Of a stretch of 64,000 nucleotides of DNA, positions 26,230 to 40,400 are shown one piece after another. Position 1 is the first letter of the stretch, and each line of letters opens with the position of its first letter. The stretch is from assembly GCA_029891345.1 (NCBI GenBank), contig CM057003.1, forward strand, positions 13,556,709 through 13,620,708. The letters run 5' to 3'. The notes beneath the pieces were generated by a model that saw only the letters and a list, made by a program, of their open reading frames with translations, was not told the DNA's origin and ran no database searches. Position numbers and translations under genes: made by a program. The DNA is from Dryococelus australis. Taxonomy: Eukaryota > Arthropoda > Insecta > Phasmatodea > Phasmatidae.

Positions 26230-28050
26230 GCCAACTGCGTGTGCAGAATTCAGGGAAAAATTCCTGGAAAACTTCCGGAATGCTAAAGTACAAGGAAATC
26301 TTAGGGTCCAGTTACATGCGGAAAGGTTTACACCAGACTGAGGGTGCAGTCTCGAGGCGCATATCTCAGAAGTATACGAGAAAACACGTCATTTGGGTCC
26401 GCCAATCAGTGACGAAGAATTTATAGCAATGATTTTTGTTACAGCTGCCATTTCGCTATCAGGCACAATGGCCAGTCAGACATGACGTTGATTTGGTATC
26501 CTTCCGCGAAGGACTGCTGGCCTTCGACCAGATCGATAAACAGCAGAGGCAAATGACTAACCGAGAGGAAGGAAAACGTGTCCACGCTAACTGTAAGCCA
26601 CCATTGTATACTGGCAATCAGAACATTGTGAACCGAGGAGGGTTCCGACCTCACACATTTAACCATCCCAGAGTGCAGTCGTTCCAGCCTTACTCTGTGG
26701 GACAAGGAATGAACCAGCGAGACAAACAGCATACTTTCCGCGGAGGAAAGTGGTACTCCGGCAGGACGAGGTATAGAACACGCAGAGGTCACAATGATTT
26801 CTATGAGAGGCAGGGACAAACTGGTGAAACAAGACCTGGCGTGAATAGAGGCTCCAGATCACCTGCGACGCAAGACGGACGGACCGTAGCACGGGCGAGC
26901 TGAGTCGCCGACTTTTGAGCGAAATGACGTGCAGGGGTATTCGTAGTTTTTTCAGACCACCTGGAGTAAACGTGCAGCAGCACAAGGAGGCCAGACTCAG
27001 CAAACAGCTAGCACGTGTTACGCCCCTCGAAACAATAATTATCTAATACCAAGGTCAGGAGGGTATTTTGATAAACTGGCTCCCTTGGATCCGAGGATCC
27101 CACCTTTTGTTCCGGCGCCGTCCGCTATATACTGGGTAGGGGCGAGTTCGCGAGCGCCGCAAATAATGTAAGGTTAAACTAGAGAGTGAGGGAAATAGGG
27201 TCCAGTTAGCTGGCTCGCACTAATAATTTTAGAACCAAGGGGTCCGAGTATGTGGTAAATGTTGTGCATCAAGGAGAAATAGAAGTGAAAAACGTAATTA
27301 TAATTTTCGCAAATACAGTGATATTGGGAGAAACTGATAGGGAATTTTTGCTGTCTGATACTGCAGAAGCTGAATTTATTGTGCAGGAAACTATGTGTCC
27401 CGAACTAAAGTTGACTCTTTGTGGTTTGGTTGTACCCTGTTTATTAGACAGCGGGGTTGAAGTAAGCTGTGTAGCAGAGAGTTTTGTCAGCGATGTTTGC
27501 GATACGGGATACAAGATACCCGTTGTATCTGTTCCTAGGTTACGCATAGTTGGAGCTACCTCTAAATCAAGTCCGATAATTAGCAGGCAGGTACTGTTAA
27601 CAATTGAAGGCCTGGGCAGTACAAAGAGAATTTCTGCGCTGGTAATTAAAGACTTCACAATAACAGTCATATTGGGTATTGATTTTTTCATTCGCTACCG
27701 CATCAGTTTGGACTTTGGAGGTTGGCTAGTGCGCACAACAGATATGAAGGCAATCACAGTAACTACTCCCGATTGTTGGAGATGTTCGGATAATTTTGTT
27801 TGTCAGCTGAAAGTAGCGGAATGTCAGTTACAGAAAACTATACCTATGAATGCTGTTGCTTCGACTGAAGAGATTCTCCAAGCAATAAGTGGAATCGACG
27901 GGATAAACAGACATAAAAAATACGTGTTGGAAAAGCTGCTGTTTCATTTTCCAGCATTGATTTTTAAGTTTACACATATTTTAATATTTTTATTGCTGAA
28001 AATTGCACTGTGTCTGACGTGTTTTCGTATACTCAAATCTAAATGATTTC
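26230..28050 (+). mobile_element. LTR retroelement fossil, Ty3/gypsy-like, partial and broken
   Basis: Internal fragment of an LTR retroelement. The left part (about 26230-26905) reads as a gag-like region ending in a Gly/Arg/Gln-rich basic tract. The right part (about 27250-27960) reads as a retropepsin-like domain, with a LLDSG active-site motif and a later VILGIDFF motif of the gypsy type. I see no reverse transcriptase, integrase, envelope or flanking LTRs in the window, so most of the element is missing. It carries several breaks and looks old. The family call rests on the protease motifs and on gag composition; a Pao-like origin is less likely. Confidence 0.7.
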
Positions 28051-28635
28051 TTGGTTTGGGTCCACTCCTACTATACATAAACTGAACCTGAAAGAACGCA
28101 AAGTAGGTTTAAGAGTCTTCGCATGTCAGAATAGTTTTTCAGCTGATTGGCAAACTGTAGTTTGTAGTGGAGTGTAACAAGGTGAGTTTGGTATGCAGAG
28201 AACGTCTGGAGTCGGAGTCCACCTGGCTTCGAGCGGACTTGTTACTGAGCTGCATGAACAGACTACTAATATCCCATGCCAAATTTTATAAATATAGCCA
28301 ACAAACTGACGAATGAATGCGGTACGAGAGGGAGGTGCATGAGCTATGAAATTAACCACATATGTACGCAGGTAAAAGTTCATACGTCACGTTGGTTAAT
28401 TAAATACAGTCTTAAACATCATTTCAGTTATTTAATCTTGCTTAATTTTAGCCGGCGACCTTTACCGAGTAATATCACGTGGCAGAACACCAGTTCATTT
28501 CCCCTCAACATCAGTATTCAGAAATTCAGCCACTCTCCCCACACTAAATGATATATAAATGAAGTACAGCATTACACGCACTGGAGGTGCCATCATGTGT
28601 TTACTTCAGGCCTAGAAGGGCTGTTTCACATTTCA

Positions 28636-28704
28636 GCAGGCAGGGCCAGTGGCTTTTTTCTAAGGTTGATTTCAAAAGTGCGTACTTTGTCGTGAACAGC
28701 CTTT
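28636..28704 (-). mobile_element. Mariner-type MITE, end fragment (copy K)
   Basis: Only one end of the family remains. On the minus strand it reads AAAGGCTGTTCACGACAAAG followed by the usual start of the interior (TTGAAATCAACCTTAG). The rest of the element is gone. Confidence 0.7.
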
Positions 28705-28996
28705 AGGAGGCGAGTGACCTAGCCACCCCACCAGCGTCACGTAACAAGATGCACAGAAAGGAACAATTTACATGTATTGTTAGGGATGTCTTAAGTAATT
28801 TAAGTCGCCTGTAGCAGCAACGCCTCGCACTACAAGTAAAGACAATCTAGGCTCCTCATCCCATTTTTTTTTTTTTTTTATCTAGTAGTTTTTTCCAAGC
28901 ACTTGAGATTGCTGAATTATCTCAGCCTAGAAGGTTGGACATGTTCGATTGCATTATCTAGGCAAGCTTATCTCGGCGCTATCTTTCCATCGCGTG

Positions 28997-29073
28997 CAGT
29001 CTGCCGCGTGATTGCATGAAGAAACAGTCCGAACGCCGTAAAACACTATCGCCGAGCTTGTACTTCATTGGAG
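28997..29073 (+). other. Possible 5' UTR exon of the JHBP-like gene
   Basis: A GC-richer island about 2.3 kb before the start codon ends at a good splice donor (GAG|GTGAGTAT, intron from 29074). Near 28997 a CAGTC could serve as an arthropod initiator. The coding start exon is preceded by an acceptor-like TGTTGCAG ending at 31358, so a 5' UTR intron 29074-31358 is plausible. This is inference from splice signals only; there is no TATA box at a convincing distance. Confidence 0.35.
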
Positions 29074-29330
29074 GTGAGTATTTACTAAACATGTGTACGT
29101 CGATTCATTTAAACGTATGAAGAAATCGTTAATTCCTCACGAAGTACGCTGCAAATATGTCCCAGGGTTCGAAACCCAGATAAGATTATATGTGGTTTGA
29201 GTGTCCAGTATACACTATCGCGGGTCGTAGCTTGCAAACGTCCTTTCGTTCGAATATCAAATGTTTAAACTAGTTTTACTTCACTGGTAAGCCAGTCTAA
29301 TGGGCCTATAATAATATAATAGATTCATGG

Positions 29331-29554
29331 TAAAGTGAGCACTTTTTGAAGCCCTCTCATTTGGAATAATTGTCAATAAACATATGTTTCTGTACCTTTA
29401 AACATTAACTTTCGTGTCCGGTGAAATATATACACTGTGGTTATTAATTAAATGGTTAATTTTATTTTTTAAAAGTGGTGGAAGGATAAAAAGTGTCTGA
29501 TAAGAAAAACAAAGCTAAGTTCTCTAGAGTGCTCACTTTCCCGTGAACAGCCTA
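29331..29554 (+). mobile_element. Short (224-bp) deletion derivative of the mariner-type MITE
   Basis: The left end carries GGTAAAGTGAGCACTTTTTG and the right end AGTGCTCACTTTCCCGTGAA followed by CAGCCTATA, the inverted-repeat pair of the 430-bp family. The interior is only about half the usual length and lacks the conserved internal landmarks. Confidence 0.65.
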
Positions 29555-31362
29555 TAATAACGTTTTACTACAGGAATGCGTGTGTCGTGCACTTAACTTC
29601 AAACGCTTGCAATAGGACATGTTTGTTTAATTGGTGCTTGTGACGAACGTTTGGAAATTTTCTACGCAAATATAACTGATGAAAATAATTCGTTACTAAT
29701 ATTAACATTATAAATTTAATTGATCAACTGTGGTATAAAACCTACCCCGTAGACTCAAACCTACACCGTAAAGATACAGTACCACGTTAAGAGGCTCTCT
29801 ATGATAACATGTGATAAACTGCACCGTTTGTCTTTCATTAATATATTCTTAATATTTGTGTAGTGGCAAAAAGGTAGACGTCGTTTTGCTGCATATAAAT
29901 ATTTATTCTTGGAAACTAAATGTGAATAGTAATTCCTTAGAGGGTAAACAATAATTATTTTAAGTGAGATTTGGTTATTTCGGTTAAAATTAGCAAATAA
30001 TTATTGATCACTAAATCTACGACGAATCCGGTATGATCCGTGGCAGTATATGGATTAATACAAAATTTTGTTTTCTTGTTTGGCAGCGCTTTTGGTTTAC
30101 AAAAACAGACTTAGACTTTACATATTTTTATTTTGAAAAATATTTTCCTCGGATTTTCATCGAAGTTACGAATACACGCTGCGATTATTTTCATGCGTGA
30201 TCTAGACCCAGGTCTATATTCAATAAAATATACTAAAATTGGCATCTGGAATTTTGAGATCATGCATGTATGTGTGCATATATATATGTATATATTCGGA
30301 AGCTTGTTCAAATATAAATGCTGTATGCACCTGAGCAGTCATAGAATGAGTCTTATAAGCTGCCATTATTTTCTTGATCACAAAACAGTTTTTTACGTAA
30401 CTTAGCTTTCTCCTATTCGTTCTCATCCAAAAATTATTTTAAAATCTGTACGTTAAGTATCTGAGAAAATATTCTGTTAGAAATCATTACTGTTTTAAAT
30501 CATTAACTTCGACAAAATCAATTTTTGAAAATTGTTTGAATAAAAAAAGCTTAAAATTATTTTAGCGGCTAAAACTTATATCGGTTCTTCAGAAATGTCA
30601 TTAATTCTTCCCTTTAGGCATTAAAAGATAGAAGGGTTTCATGGCATTTGTTCTCGCATTATGCTAATTATTTTAATCACAGTATTACGTTGAAACATAC
30701 AATATTTTGTTGTCGGGTATCACTATCTCCCTTATTTGAAAGTTTTATTCGTTCACACAGTTTAAATAATAATTTCTTGAATTATTTCGCAAAATGTTCG
30801 TTTTGTATAGGATTGACATTTTATATTTTCCTTACAAACATATTATGCCAATATGAGTAAAGTTCGTCGTTAGTTTAAATGCATTGTTTTCTATAAAGTG
30901 CCATAGCCATCATCCACGCAACATTTTGGCAAGGTAAAAAATAAAACAAATGTTACCAATTTCGGGGAGAGAATTTCCCTTAAGACATTGCATTTACTAG
31001 GTATTGATTTGTTTGCAAGATAATTAAACATGCTATACTTGGCTCGTTTCTGATTCATTTCACTATTGATATACAAGCTTTGGCATATTTTATGAAAATA
31101 CGTGTGTTCTCTTCAAGAATAAACAAACTAGAAATTGATTCCTTTAGTTCACAATTACGGCAATTTATGTCTGTGAACATGTATCACATTTGACTTTGGC
31201 CCTGCTGCACGCGGGATGAAAATGAAAAAAAAAAAAAAAATTGGAAAAATCTCAAGATAATATAACAGTATCCTTATGTATGTTGTCATTTATTTTTGGG
31301 AATTTTAGAAGCCAAGTTTCGTCATAAATAACTCTCCCCCCGTTATCCTATGTTGCAGGAAA
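29555..31362. other. AT-rich stretch before the start codon
   Basis: No gene or named element recognised. It would be the 5' UTR intron if the exon at 28997-29073 is real. It ends in an acceptor-like TGTTGCAG at 31351-31358, four bases before the ATG. Confidence 0.4.
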
Positions 31363-31453
31363 ATGGCTGTCCCTAGATTCCACTTAGTTGCCGCAGTGGC
31401 ATTTGCGCTGCTTGTCAGCGCATTTATGCAGTCATCGGATATTGATGATCATG
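31363..31453 (+). CDS. JHBP-like gene, exon 1 (signal peptide)
   Basis: Encodes residues 1-30 and the first base of codon 31. A basic residue, R5, precedes a hydrophobic core (about 9-21), and an acidic SSDIDDH follows the likely cleavage region. The donor GTAAGT is at 31454. The next exon completes codon 31 as Gly. Confidence 0.75.
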
Positions 31454-34400
31454 GTAAGTTGCTTTATATTTATTCTGAATTTGTCAGCTTAAGAAGCAAA
31501 CGGAATGCCGTGTGGTTTGGGAAATATTAATATTTCCTTACGTCACAGTATTTATGAATTTTCATTATACTATTTATATTCAAATAGCCTCCATCTACAG
31601 TAATACATCTCTGCTGGAAATATGCACTCTAAAAATGAAACTTTTGAAACTGCTATAAATTAGCGAATTCTATTAATACATTTTAGAAAGTAAATTGTTA
31701 CTGATCATTTTATTTGCTGTTATTTACTTATTAAACAGTTATTTATACTGATTCCTAGGAAATTGCACTGGTCTGGTAATAAAACCTCAGTGCTTTCCAC
31801 TGATTCGCCAGTAGATAACAGCTCTTTAACTAACAATTCTATAAAACAATACTACCGATTGAATGTATTCATTTAGATTGCACTACGATCTCAATCTCAT
31901 TGATGAAGAAAAGTTGCTCCAATGATTCCCGGGAGAAACGTTGTGCACACTCCCAGTTTTAGGACCCCCCAACTCCTTCTCCTTTTCACCCTTCGTACGA
32001 ATTCAAGAAGAAGTGACTCAGATCCGTAAATGTGAGGTGCTCAAGTTTGCATAACATGGAGCTTCCGGGATTGCATCACAAGTCGGGTCACTCGGTTAAC
32101 TTTCCGCAATTATCGCCACGTTGAGTTTGGCTTGTTCTGACGAGAGCAGACAAAACTTCCAATTCGTCAACGGGTCTGCCTACCAAGCCGATAGTCGCGA
32201 ATCAATATTAAACGAAATTCCTTCTTATTTGCTCCAATTTTAAAGATAACTATTTCAAACAAAAACTATTCTACGTGAAATTTCTTAAGGAATGACACTG
32301 CGCTAAAATATTTTGACAATAGTTTTGTTTAATATGTTTTTTTATAAAATGTAAATATTGAAATTAACATTTAACAAAAAAAAAATGTATAAATAATTTT
32401 TCTTCAAAAAAATTTATGTAGCAATATTCACTGAGAAAATCGAGTCGGCGTGTTTTATGTTTGAAATAGTTATCTTTAAAATTGGCGCAATGAGAAGGAA
32501 TTTCGTTTAACATTGATTCCCTATTCGAAGTTCGCTACTATCGGCTTGGTAGGCAGGCCCGTTAAAAATTACTGCTTTTTCCCAACTATCTGCCCATTTC
32601 ATTACTATCCGCACAGTACGAGAGAGTGCACAGAAAAAAAAAAGTCGAATTCTCTTGCAGAAAGCATTACTATTGAAGCATTCCTTTAAACGTTTATGTT
32701 GTAGTAAAATTAATAATGCTGTGATAAAGTTAATAATGTTAATCATTTACAGTCTTATATTATACAATAATGCAAATATAGTGTTCAAATGTTAAATTTA
32801 CTAAAGTCTCTAAGCAATGTAGCCGCAACCAAAAGTTATATCACACTGAAAACAACAGGAAGTATTTAACTTTTAAAGCATATTATGATAACTAAATGTA
32901 GCTCAGGCCAGCTCACATAACAAATATTTTATTGAACCATGTCCCAAGCCAGTGGCCAATGCAGAGTTTAAGACGAAATGCATAAAATTATGATTTTTAC
33001 TTTTGCAATTATAACTGAATACATGAAATTGCTATCAAATCTACGAAACTGTGATAGGTGTCAACAGAGACAGATTGCGCCTGAAGTAGGTTTTGCATGG
33101 AAGAGTTTTCCGGCATTGCACAGCTGCAGTCCCAACTACAACGTGCTTGGGCATCGTCACGATTCGACACCACTCTCGAATTACAGCCTCCTCCAGTGGT
33201 ACTCGATCATATTTAATTACACAACAGAAAACCATACAAAAATATATACAATTTTATATTATATAACAAACATAGTTCATTTCATAATATTCTGCATGAG
33301 AACTATTTCTTACTAGACATAACCGACATACTTATGTTCTCACTGTTTATTTTTATTTTTATTAAAAATTAAATATTATAATGTATAGAGAAAATATAAA
33401 TAAGTGTTCGATTCAATAAAGAATAATGCACTTTTACTTTAACACAAGTATAAAAATCTTGTGATACGCGGCATATCTTAGCAAACTATCGAGGGTGGTT
33501 TTTCAAAGGTATAATTTTTAAAGATGTGAAGTCACGAATATAAAATGTGCAGTGGCGTTTATTCCATAGACTCAAGGTAAGCAATGCTTACCCTATACAT
33601 ATTGGAAATATTTGGCCCTTTATAGTTTACGCCTTAACTTTAAGCACATTAAACTCTGAGTTTCCCGTTTCCTATTTGAGAAACAGAAATTTCAGAACTC
33701 CCGTACTGTACACGCGTAGTGCTGCTATCTAGTATTTATTTTCACAAATGGGAGCGACTAGCGATGAATCGATGAATCGAACTCGCAAGCAACAACACGC
33801 CACCGCGTTCCTTCGTCAGGGTAAGCATCGTTCTGTCTGCGTCCTCCAGTTCTACATTTTCCCCTGGGAAATGGATAAAAGTGTTCTGGAAAACGGGACT
33901 TTTCTTATAATTTGTAATATGCTCTCTAAATAATATTCAGTTTAGTTATTATTACATTCATTCTGTTTCCGTTTTTATAACTATGCCCTAATATGAGGTA
34001 TGATAAAACGGTAAATACTACATGTGGAGGGCAAGTAAAGTTGGAAGTCGCGTTTGTTAGTAGAAATTTGCTTACCCTCTAAAAAAAAAAAACTCACTAC
34101 ACGCCACTGATACACTTGATGTCTGCATCTTCCTGCCCAGGCACCGGGGACGGGTTCCGGCCGAGGAAGAGCATATACGACGACAAGTTGAAGGCTCTGG
34201 TGGAGAGTTTCCGCCAGAACATGACGCAGCCAACACCATCACTAGGTCTGCCGGCGCTCGAGCCTTTCCGTATGGACACGCTGGCGATCAATCTCAACCT
34301 CAGCGGCATCAGGTACAATCCACCTTCAACTATGCACTTTTCAAATCGATGTACGTTTCATAAACTCACTCCCCTTGTCTGCACTTGGTTGGGGGGGGGG

Positions 34401-37400
34401 GGGATGGAAGAAGGTTTGATACTTCGCATTTCGGTATTGCTTGGCATTAAAATTGAAGCACGTAAACTGCAACATTTTTATTTCCATAATTGCGTGTTAA
34501 AGGCTGTTCACGATAAAGTGAGCACTTTTGCTATCAATCTTAGAAAATGTCACTGCTACTTGCATATATTTTAACGGGCGCAACGAGCTTTAAGCGCCCA
34601 GTAAAATTGATAACGATGGAGGGAATAGTAGTTCCATATCTTACGTCGAATAAAAAGTGTTAGGTAACCATTTGTGATAACTTAAATTAGTAGTTTATAA
34701 TTTTTAATAAAAATTATTTTATTTCATTTTGGCTCTGAATTTGTTAATGCTTAGTTTTTTTATGCGTCACAGTGTAAAAATTAGCAGATTTTAAAAATAC
34801 TTACTTTTCTAATAATTTTACAGTTTCACTTGACTGACGCATGAAGAAAGCGATGAGGCCCATGGCAATGTTAGTTTTACATAAGGCGGAAGAACACACG
34901 ACATGCATACAAGTAGATCTTAAGCAGGGCTTTCAAAAGTGCTCATTTTACCGTGAACAGCCTATACATGCATAAACTTGACTTTGTGATATTAAGTAGG
35001 GACCTGCAAAATTCGCGTTATTTCGTAGCTGCAGGCCAAACTCTAAGATGCTGTATTGTAGTATGAGATTGCAGAAGGATATTTTAATGTTTATTACACT
35101 TTATTTTGTGTATCTGTCCCATCACACGTCTATTTTTATGTTTGATAACTACTGTAAGAGCACCGGTTTTTCGCGAAAAGATTACAGGACAAGTTGTGAT
35201 CCAACGGACTTAAGTTCTGAACAATTTTTGTGATTGGATTATAAGAATTGTTACGCGTCTCTCAGTCTGCCCGCGAATCACAGACGGTCAGTGTCGGAGA
35301 AACTAATTCTGATTGGCTCACTCATGTAACAGGCTCTCTTTCCACCAGGACAAGCGGCCAGTTGTTAAATGAAGACTACAAGTATGCACATAGGATATTG
35401 AACACTAGCCACCACGTAAATATTTTCGCAACAAACCAATGACCCTCTGTATAACCTACTGCTTTAGGACACTATGAAATTTTTAAATTTTGAAAAATTT
35501 TATTTTATTTTGCATATGTGTTGTATTATTTTCCTTACTATAAAAAAATTGTAATCGTATTAAAAAATTCTTGGGAACTATGTGTTATGTTTTTTATTAT
35601 ATTTTTTAAATTTTTGTTAGGAACGTCTGGCTGTTGCGAAGTTATTGTCGAAAGGGAATTATTTGAGGGAGAAACTTGTTTTAATGTTATTTACTTTTTA
35701 TGTATTTAAGAATGGGTGCCTTTCTGCGATTATTCATCACCGACATACATTTTATCACTCCGTTGTAAGTGACTGTAATTGAGATTTGCCGATGAGGAGG
35801 CAATATAAAAATGAAAACTAAGAATGTTTTTCTTTGAAGATATGTATTTAAAAAAATTAAATAATTTTAATTAATTAGTTCTCATTAATTACGACATGCG
35901 ACATCATTTCAGTTTTAGAACATTCGAAATGTAAAGGACATTCTAATTAAGAGCAAAACATTTTCTCGAGAATTGCTGAAAAGATTATTTATATGCCCAC
36001 ACATACCGACTGAGCAAAGCTAGACATTTAGTTTTCAGATAATAATTTTAATTTGGAACATTAACATTTTAAACATTATGAGTTGTAGATGTTGAACTAC
36101 AAAAATAGTACCTACTAGTATTTTTGAGGCCACGTAGAGTAATTAATTGTTACAAAGGAAGTAAATTTAATAGAAAATAACAAAGAAATTTATACTGGAC
36201 CCAGACTTTCCTTTATTAATGAAACACAATTACAGAATTACCTGATTGTCGGCCAGTGTTTGCAGTTATATTCGTGTTACTAAAGAATTTCACTTCCAGT
36301 TGGGTGAGAATGTTGATTAAAGGTGTAACTTAGCTGTTTCGTATCCCAAGTTGTATAGTATGTCACCTGAACCAACCACCCAAACACTGTATGTCCATAC
36401 CCTCAGTAAACATCTTCAACAGACACTCTGCACATGATAGTTTTGTGAGCAGTAATACTACTATTAGAGATCAGTGGCAACTTCCACCTTCCACTTCCAC
36501 CGTCATTACATTACTCTCTATACTATTACTATTACCATTACTACCATTAGAGATCAGTGGCAACTTCCACCTTCCACTTCCACCGTCATTACATTACTCT
36601 CTATACTATTACTATTACTAATACTACCATTAGAGATCAGTGGCAACTTCCACCTTCCACTTCCACCGTCATTACATTACTCTCTATACTATTACTATTA
36701 CCATTACTACCATTAGAGATCAGTGGCAACTTCCACCTTCCACTTCCACCGTCATTACATTACTCTCTATACTATTACTATTACCATTAGAGATCAGTGG
36801 CAACTTCCACCTTCCACTTCCACCGTCATTACATTACTCTCTATACTATTACTATTACTAATACTACCATTAGAGATCAGTGGCAACTTCCACTTCCACC
36901 GTCATTGCATTACTCTCTATACTATTACTATTACTAATACTACCATTAGAGATCAGTGGCAACTTCCACCTTCCACTTCCACCGTCATTACATTACTCTC
37001 TATACTATTACTATTACTAATACTACCATTAGAGATCAGTGGCAACTTCCACCTTCCACTTCCACCGTCATTACATTACTCTCTATACTATTACTATTAC
37101 CATTACTACCATTAGAGATCAGTGGCAACTTCCACCTTCCACTTCCACCGTCATTACATTACTCTCTATACTATTACTATTACTAATACTACCATTAGAG
37201 ATCAGTGGCAACTTCCACCTTCCACTTCCACCGTCATTACATTACTCTCTATACTACTATTACTAATGCTACCATTAGAGATCAGTGGCAACTTCCACCT
37301 TCCACTTCCACCGTCATTACATTACTCTCTATACTATTACTATTACCATTAGAGATCAGTGGCAACTTCCACCTTCCACTTCCACCGTCATTACATTACT

Positions 37401-40400
37401 CTCTATACTACTATTACTAATACTACCATTAGAGATCAGTGGCAACTTCCACCTTCCACTTCCACCGTCATTACATTACTCTCTATACTATTACTATTAC
37501 CATTACTTCGGTGAGAAGTGGGAGGCCCTATATTCGTTCGACTTTGCCATTGGCCGATAACTTCTGTGGCACCTCTCAAGGAGGCTCAGTGGCTAATAAA
37601 CCAATCCGCAGTAAAGCGGTTGCACAGATAAATGACGTCGTATGGTTATCACTATACAATAAAATCATGAATTAGATATAAGGTAGTTAAGTCTAGCATA
37701 TTTACAAATATTTAATTACACGAATTGCACAGGTATATAACTATAAGTTAAGAGTATTATTTAAGTGTTAAAATGTTGTGCAGTACGGATATGAATGGTG
37801 TTGTAAAAGGATGCGTGCATCAAAACTAGCTTCTTTATATGAATTGTATAATCAAATAATTTATATCTAAAATTGTTTTATCTGTGTCCGTATAAACCTA
37901 TACAGTCAGACAAGCAGTAATTTTCTCACAAACAATGGTAACGTCATTTCGGCACGTTTACCATTCACCTCCGTAAAAATTTCCCTGAATAAACGGAAAT
38001 TTTACCAATGGTGCGATACGCATTGTTAATAAATTAGTTGTGAGTTAACTGTAAAAAAAATGTAAACAAACAAATATCATGTAGGCAAAATTTCGACGGC
38101 TGCTTCGAAAGTTCGTGGACTGAGATCACAACTCGTGGCCCGAGTCAGAAGGAAGTTTGCTATGGGTTTCCTTTCCGGAAAAGCTACGTTCATACTCTGT
38201 AAACCGTTTACGGCGATGTACACACTGTTAAAAAAAAGTTTCCTTCATTTTACGGAAAAATGCTGGTAAAAATTTATCCACAGGTGTCCGCAAACTCTCT
38301 GTAAGATTACAGACACATTGATTTTCAAAAACGAACTTTCCGTAAATTTCGCGTAACCTCTCCTTTATTTCCCTAGTTAGTTTTCTGTAGTTCTGGTTTT
38401 AAAAAATTTTAGTAGGCTATCAATTTTATTTTAAATTTCATTATGTAGGTGTCCTACAGTGTATAAAAAAGACGTTTAAAAAATAAAATAAAAAAATTTA
38501 ACCCGAGTCAAAAATTTGCAAGTTCCCGACCCTAGCCAATTACCCACAATGCTCAGGTGGTGGAACTGGTATAACTGTTGGATTTCTATGAGTCACATAA
38601 GCATCTTATTTTAGTTTCTGTTAAAGTGTGTGTATTTTAAGTTTTGCTAATTGTTACATACACCTGTTGCTAATTCTTAATCTTTGAAATAACCATTCTT
38701 AGTGACATGGATAACCTTAACTGCTGAAGAAACGATACTCTTCTGGTTACAGTGGCGAAGAAAGCTTCGTGTAGACTCGGCATTGTTCGTGCCCAAACTC
38801 CGAAGTCATAGAAAATGCGGAGATGTTCCATATTTTTTATTTACTCACTTAGCTCCGTTTTTCGTCATTACGGATTGTGTTTCCGTACATTTACTGTGCA
38901 TTTTAGTAAAAATTCCCGTAAATATAAGGAAAATTTTAACAGTGCAACCTTCTCAAACACAAGACACAGGCTGTCTTCTGAGAGACGGTGTAAGTAATAT
39001 AGCAGATATGGCAGCTTTAACTTCCTGGTCAGTGCTAAACTTCCTTCTCGTTAACTCTTACTTGAGTGTTGAAAAAGCACAAAAATCGCTGGGGTGCGAG
39101 GTCTGGGCTGTATGAAAGATGGCATAGAGACTTTCCACCGATTTTCTTCAAATATTATATAGCCACATGCGTGATCCTGAACGGGATGAAGTTTAGGCCT
39201 TTTTTTTTTTTTTTTTTTTTTTTTGCGAATTAAACTCGTCAAATGGGCTTGGAAAATTTTAGCATAGCATTCACTGTTTATATCAACGTCATATCCTTGT
39301 TATGTGCCATTGTAATACATGCTCCAGTTCATATTTTATATCGCGCAAACAAAAAAACGGCGATTGGATGTTAACTTTGCCCGCTTAAGAAACATAGACT
39401 AACGATGAGGCAGACCGATCTCGCTGATCGCCCACAACCAGTCTCCGTGTCCCAACATTGAACTGCTTTTCTGCCTGCACGACTAGCAAAAACTGCGTGT
39501 ATTGGTTTTGAGGTTAGAATACTGTTTAGTAAACAATTGCATTGAGATGTTTGAATACTTACTCTAACCAATTTGTAATGCAATTTGATTGAATTCGAAC
39601 TGGGAAAAGGTATTCTATTAACTTTGTCAGTTGTGTTCCTTTGGGGTAAGTGAATGTAGGGTACATGTGCAGAAGACGGATAAGCAGCCTACCTCATCTT
39701 TAGTTATGTGCAAAAAAAATACATCTTCACGGACGAAATTCACAGAAACACTTGCGTTGAATCGGCGCAGTGTTTCCAGTTCACGAAATTACTAAACAGA
39801 CATCGCGATTTAAACAGAAAAAAAGGGGGGGAGGGGAATGAAGGTTTAAACGCCCTGCCAATTTCACGTCGTCCTTCTTTACTGGATTGAAAGTTGAGAC
39901 AAATCCGCCTTTGACAGTCCGCTCAACATACCTCTTGATTACCAGACAACGGAAAAAATACTGTAATCTTCAACCCGACAGAAAATACATTCATAAACAT
40001 GAAATACAGTTTTATTATTAACACTTAAAACTACATTCCTACACGCAAATATAACACCAACCTTATTTGTGTATCTGCTGACCGATATGTTGTATTTACC
40101 CTTGTTACGACAAGAGACTTCACAACTGACCACACTTCCCTCCGCGACACAGCATAGCCTCCGGCCGCAACCAGCTCCAAAGGTATAATGGCGAGCTCGT
40201 GGATGGTGGAGCTTTGAGCGGCAGTCATGCGAAACATTGGCTGGTCGCCGGAAGGGAGGCCGTGTGGATATAAGTCGGCACCAACCAAGAAGTTTTTTGA
40301 CGTCCCAAGACTATTAACGAATGTTCTCTTGGACCCTGATTGGCCGGGTTTAAAATATGGCGCTGTGGAGTAGGGCCGATCCTAGAGTATAAAACATTGG

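Larger units (their letters stand above)
31454..34140 (+). other. Intron 1 of the JHBP-like gene (2.7 kb)
   Basis: Holds a 395-bp foldback element, a fragment of dispersed repeat R and a hAT-type MITE (separate entries). The rest is AT-rich with no further recognisable content. The acceptor tract is TCTTCCTGCCCAG. Confidence 0.75.

Noticed and set aside
36391-37675. A ladder of overlapping open frames of 71-130 codons
   Set aside because: All are translations of the 83-bp minisatellite; several begin at the same GTG of successive units.
38702-39115. 137-codon open frame
   Set aside because: It runs through the quasi-palindromic right end of the CACTA-like element, so it is not a gene.
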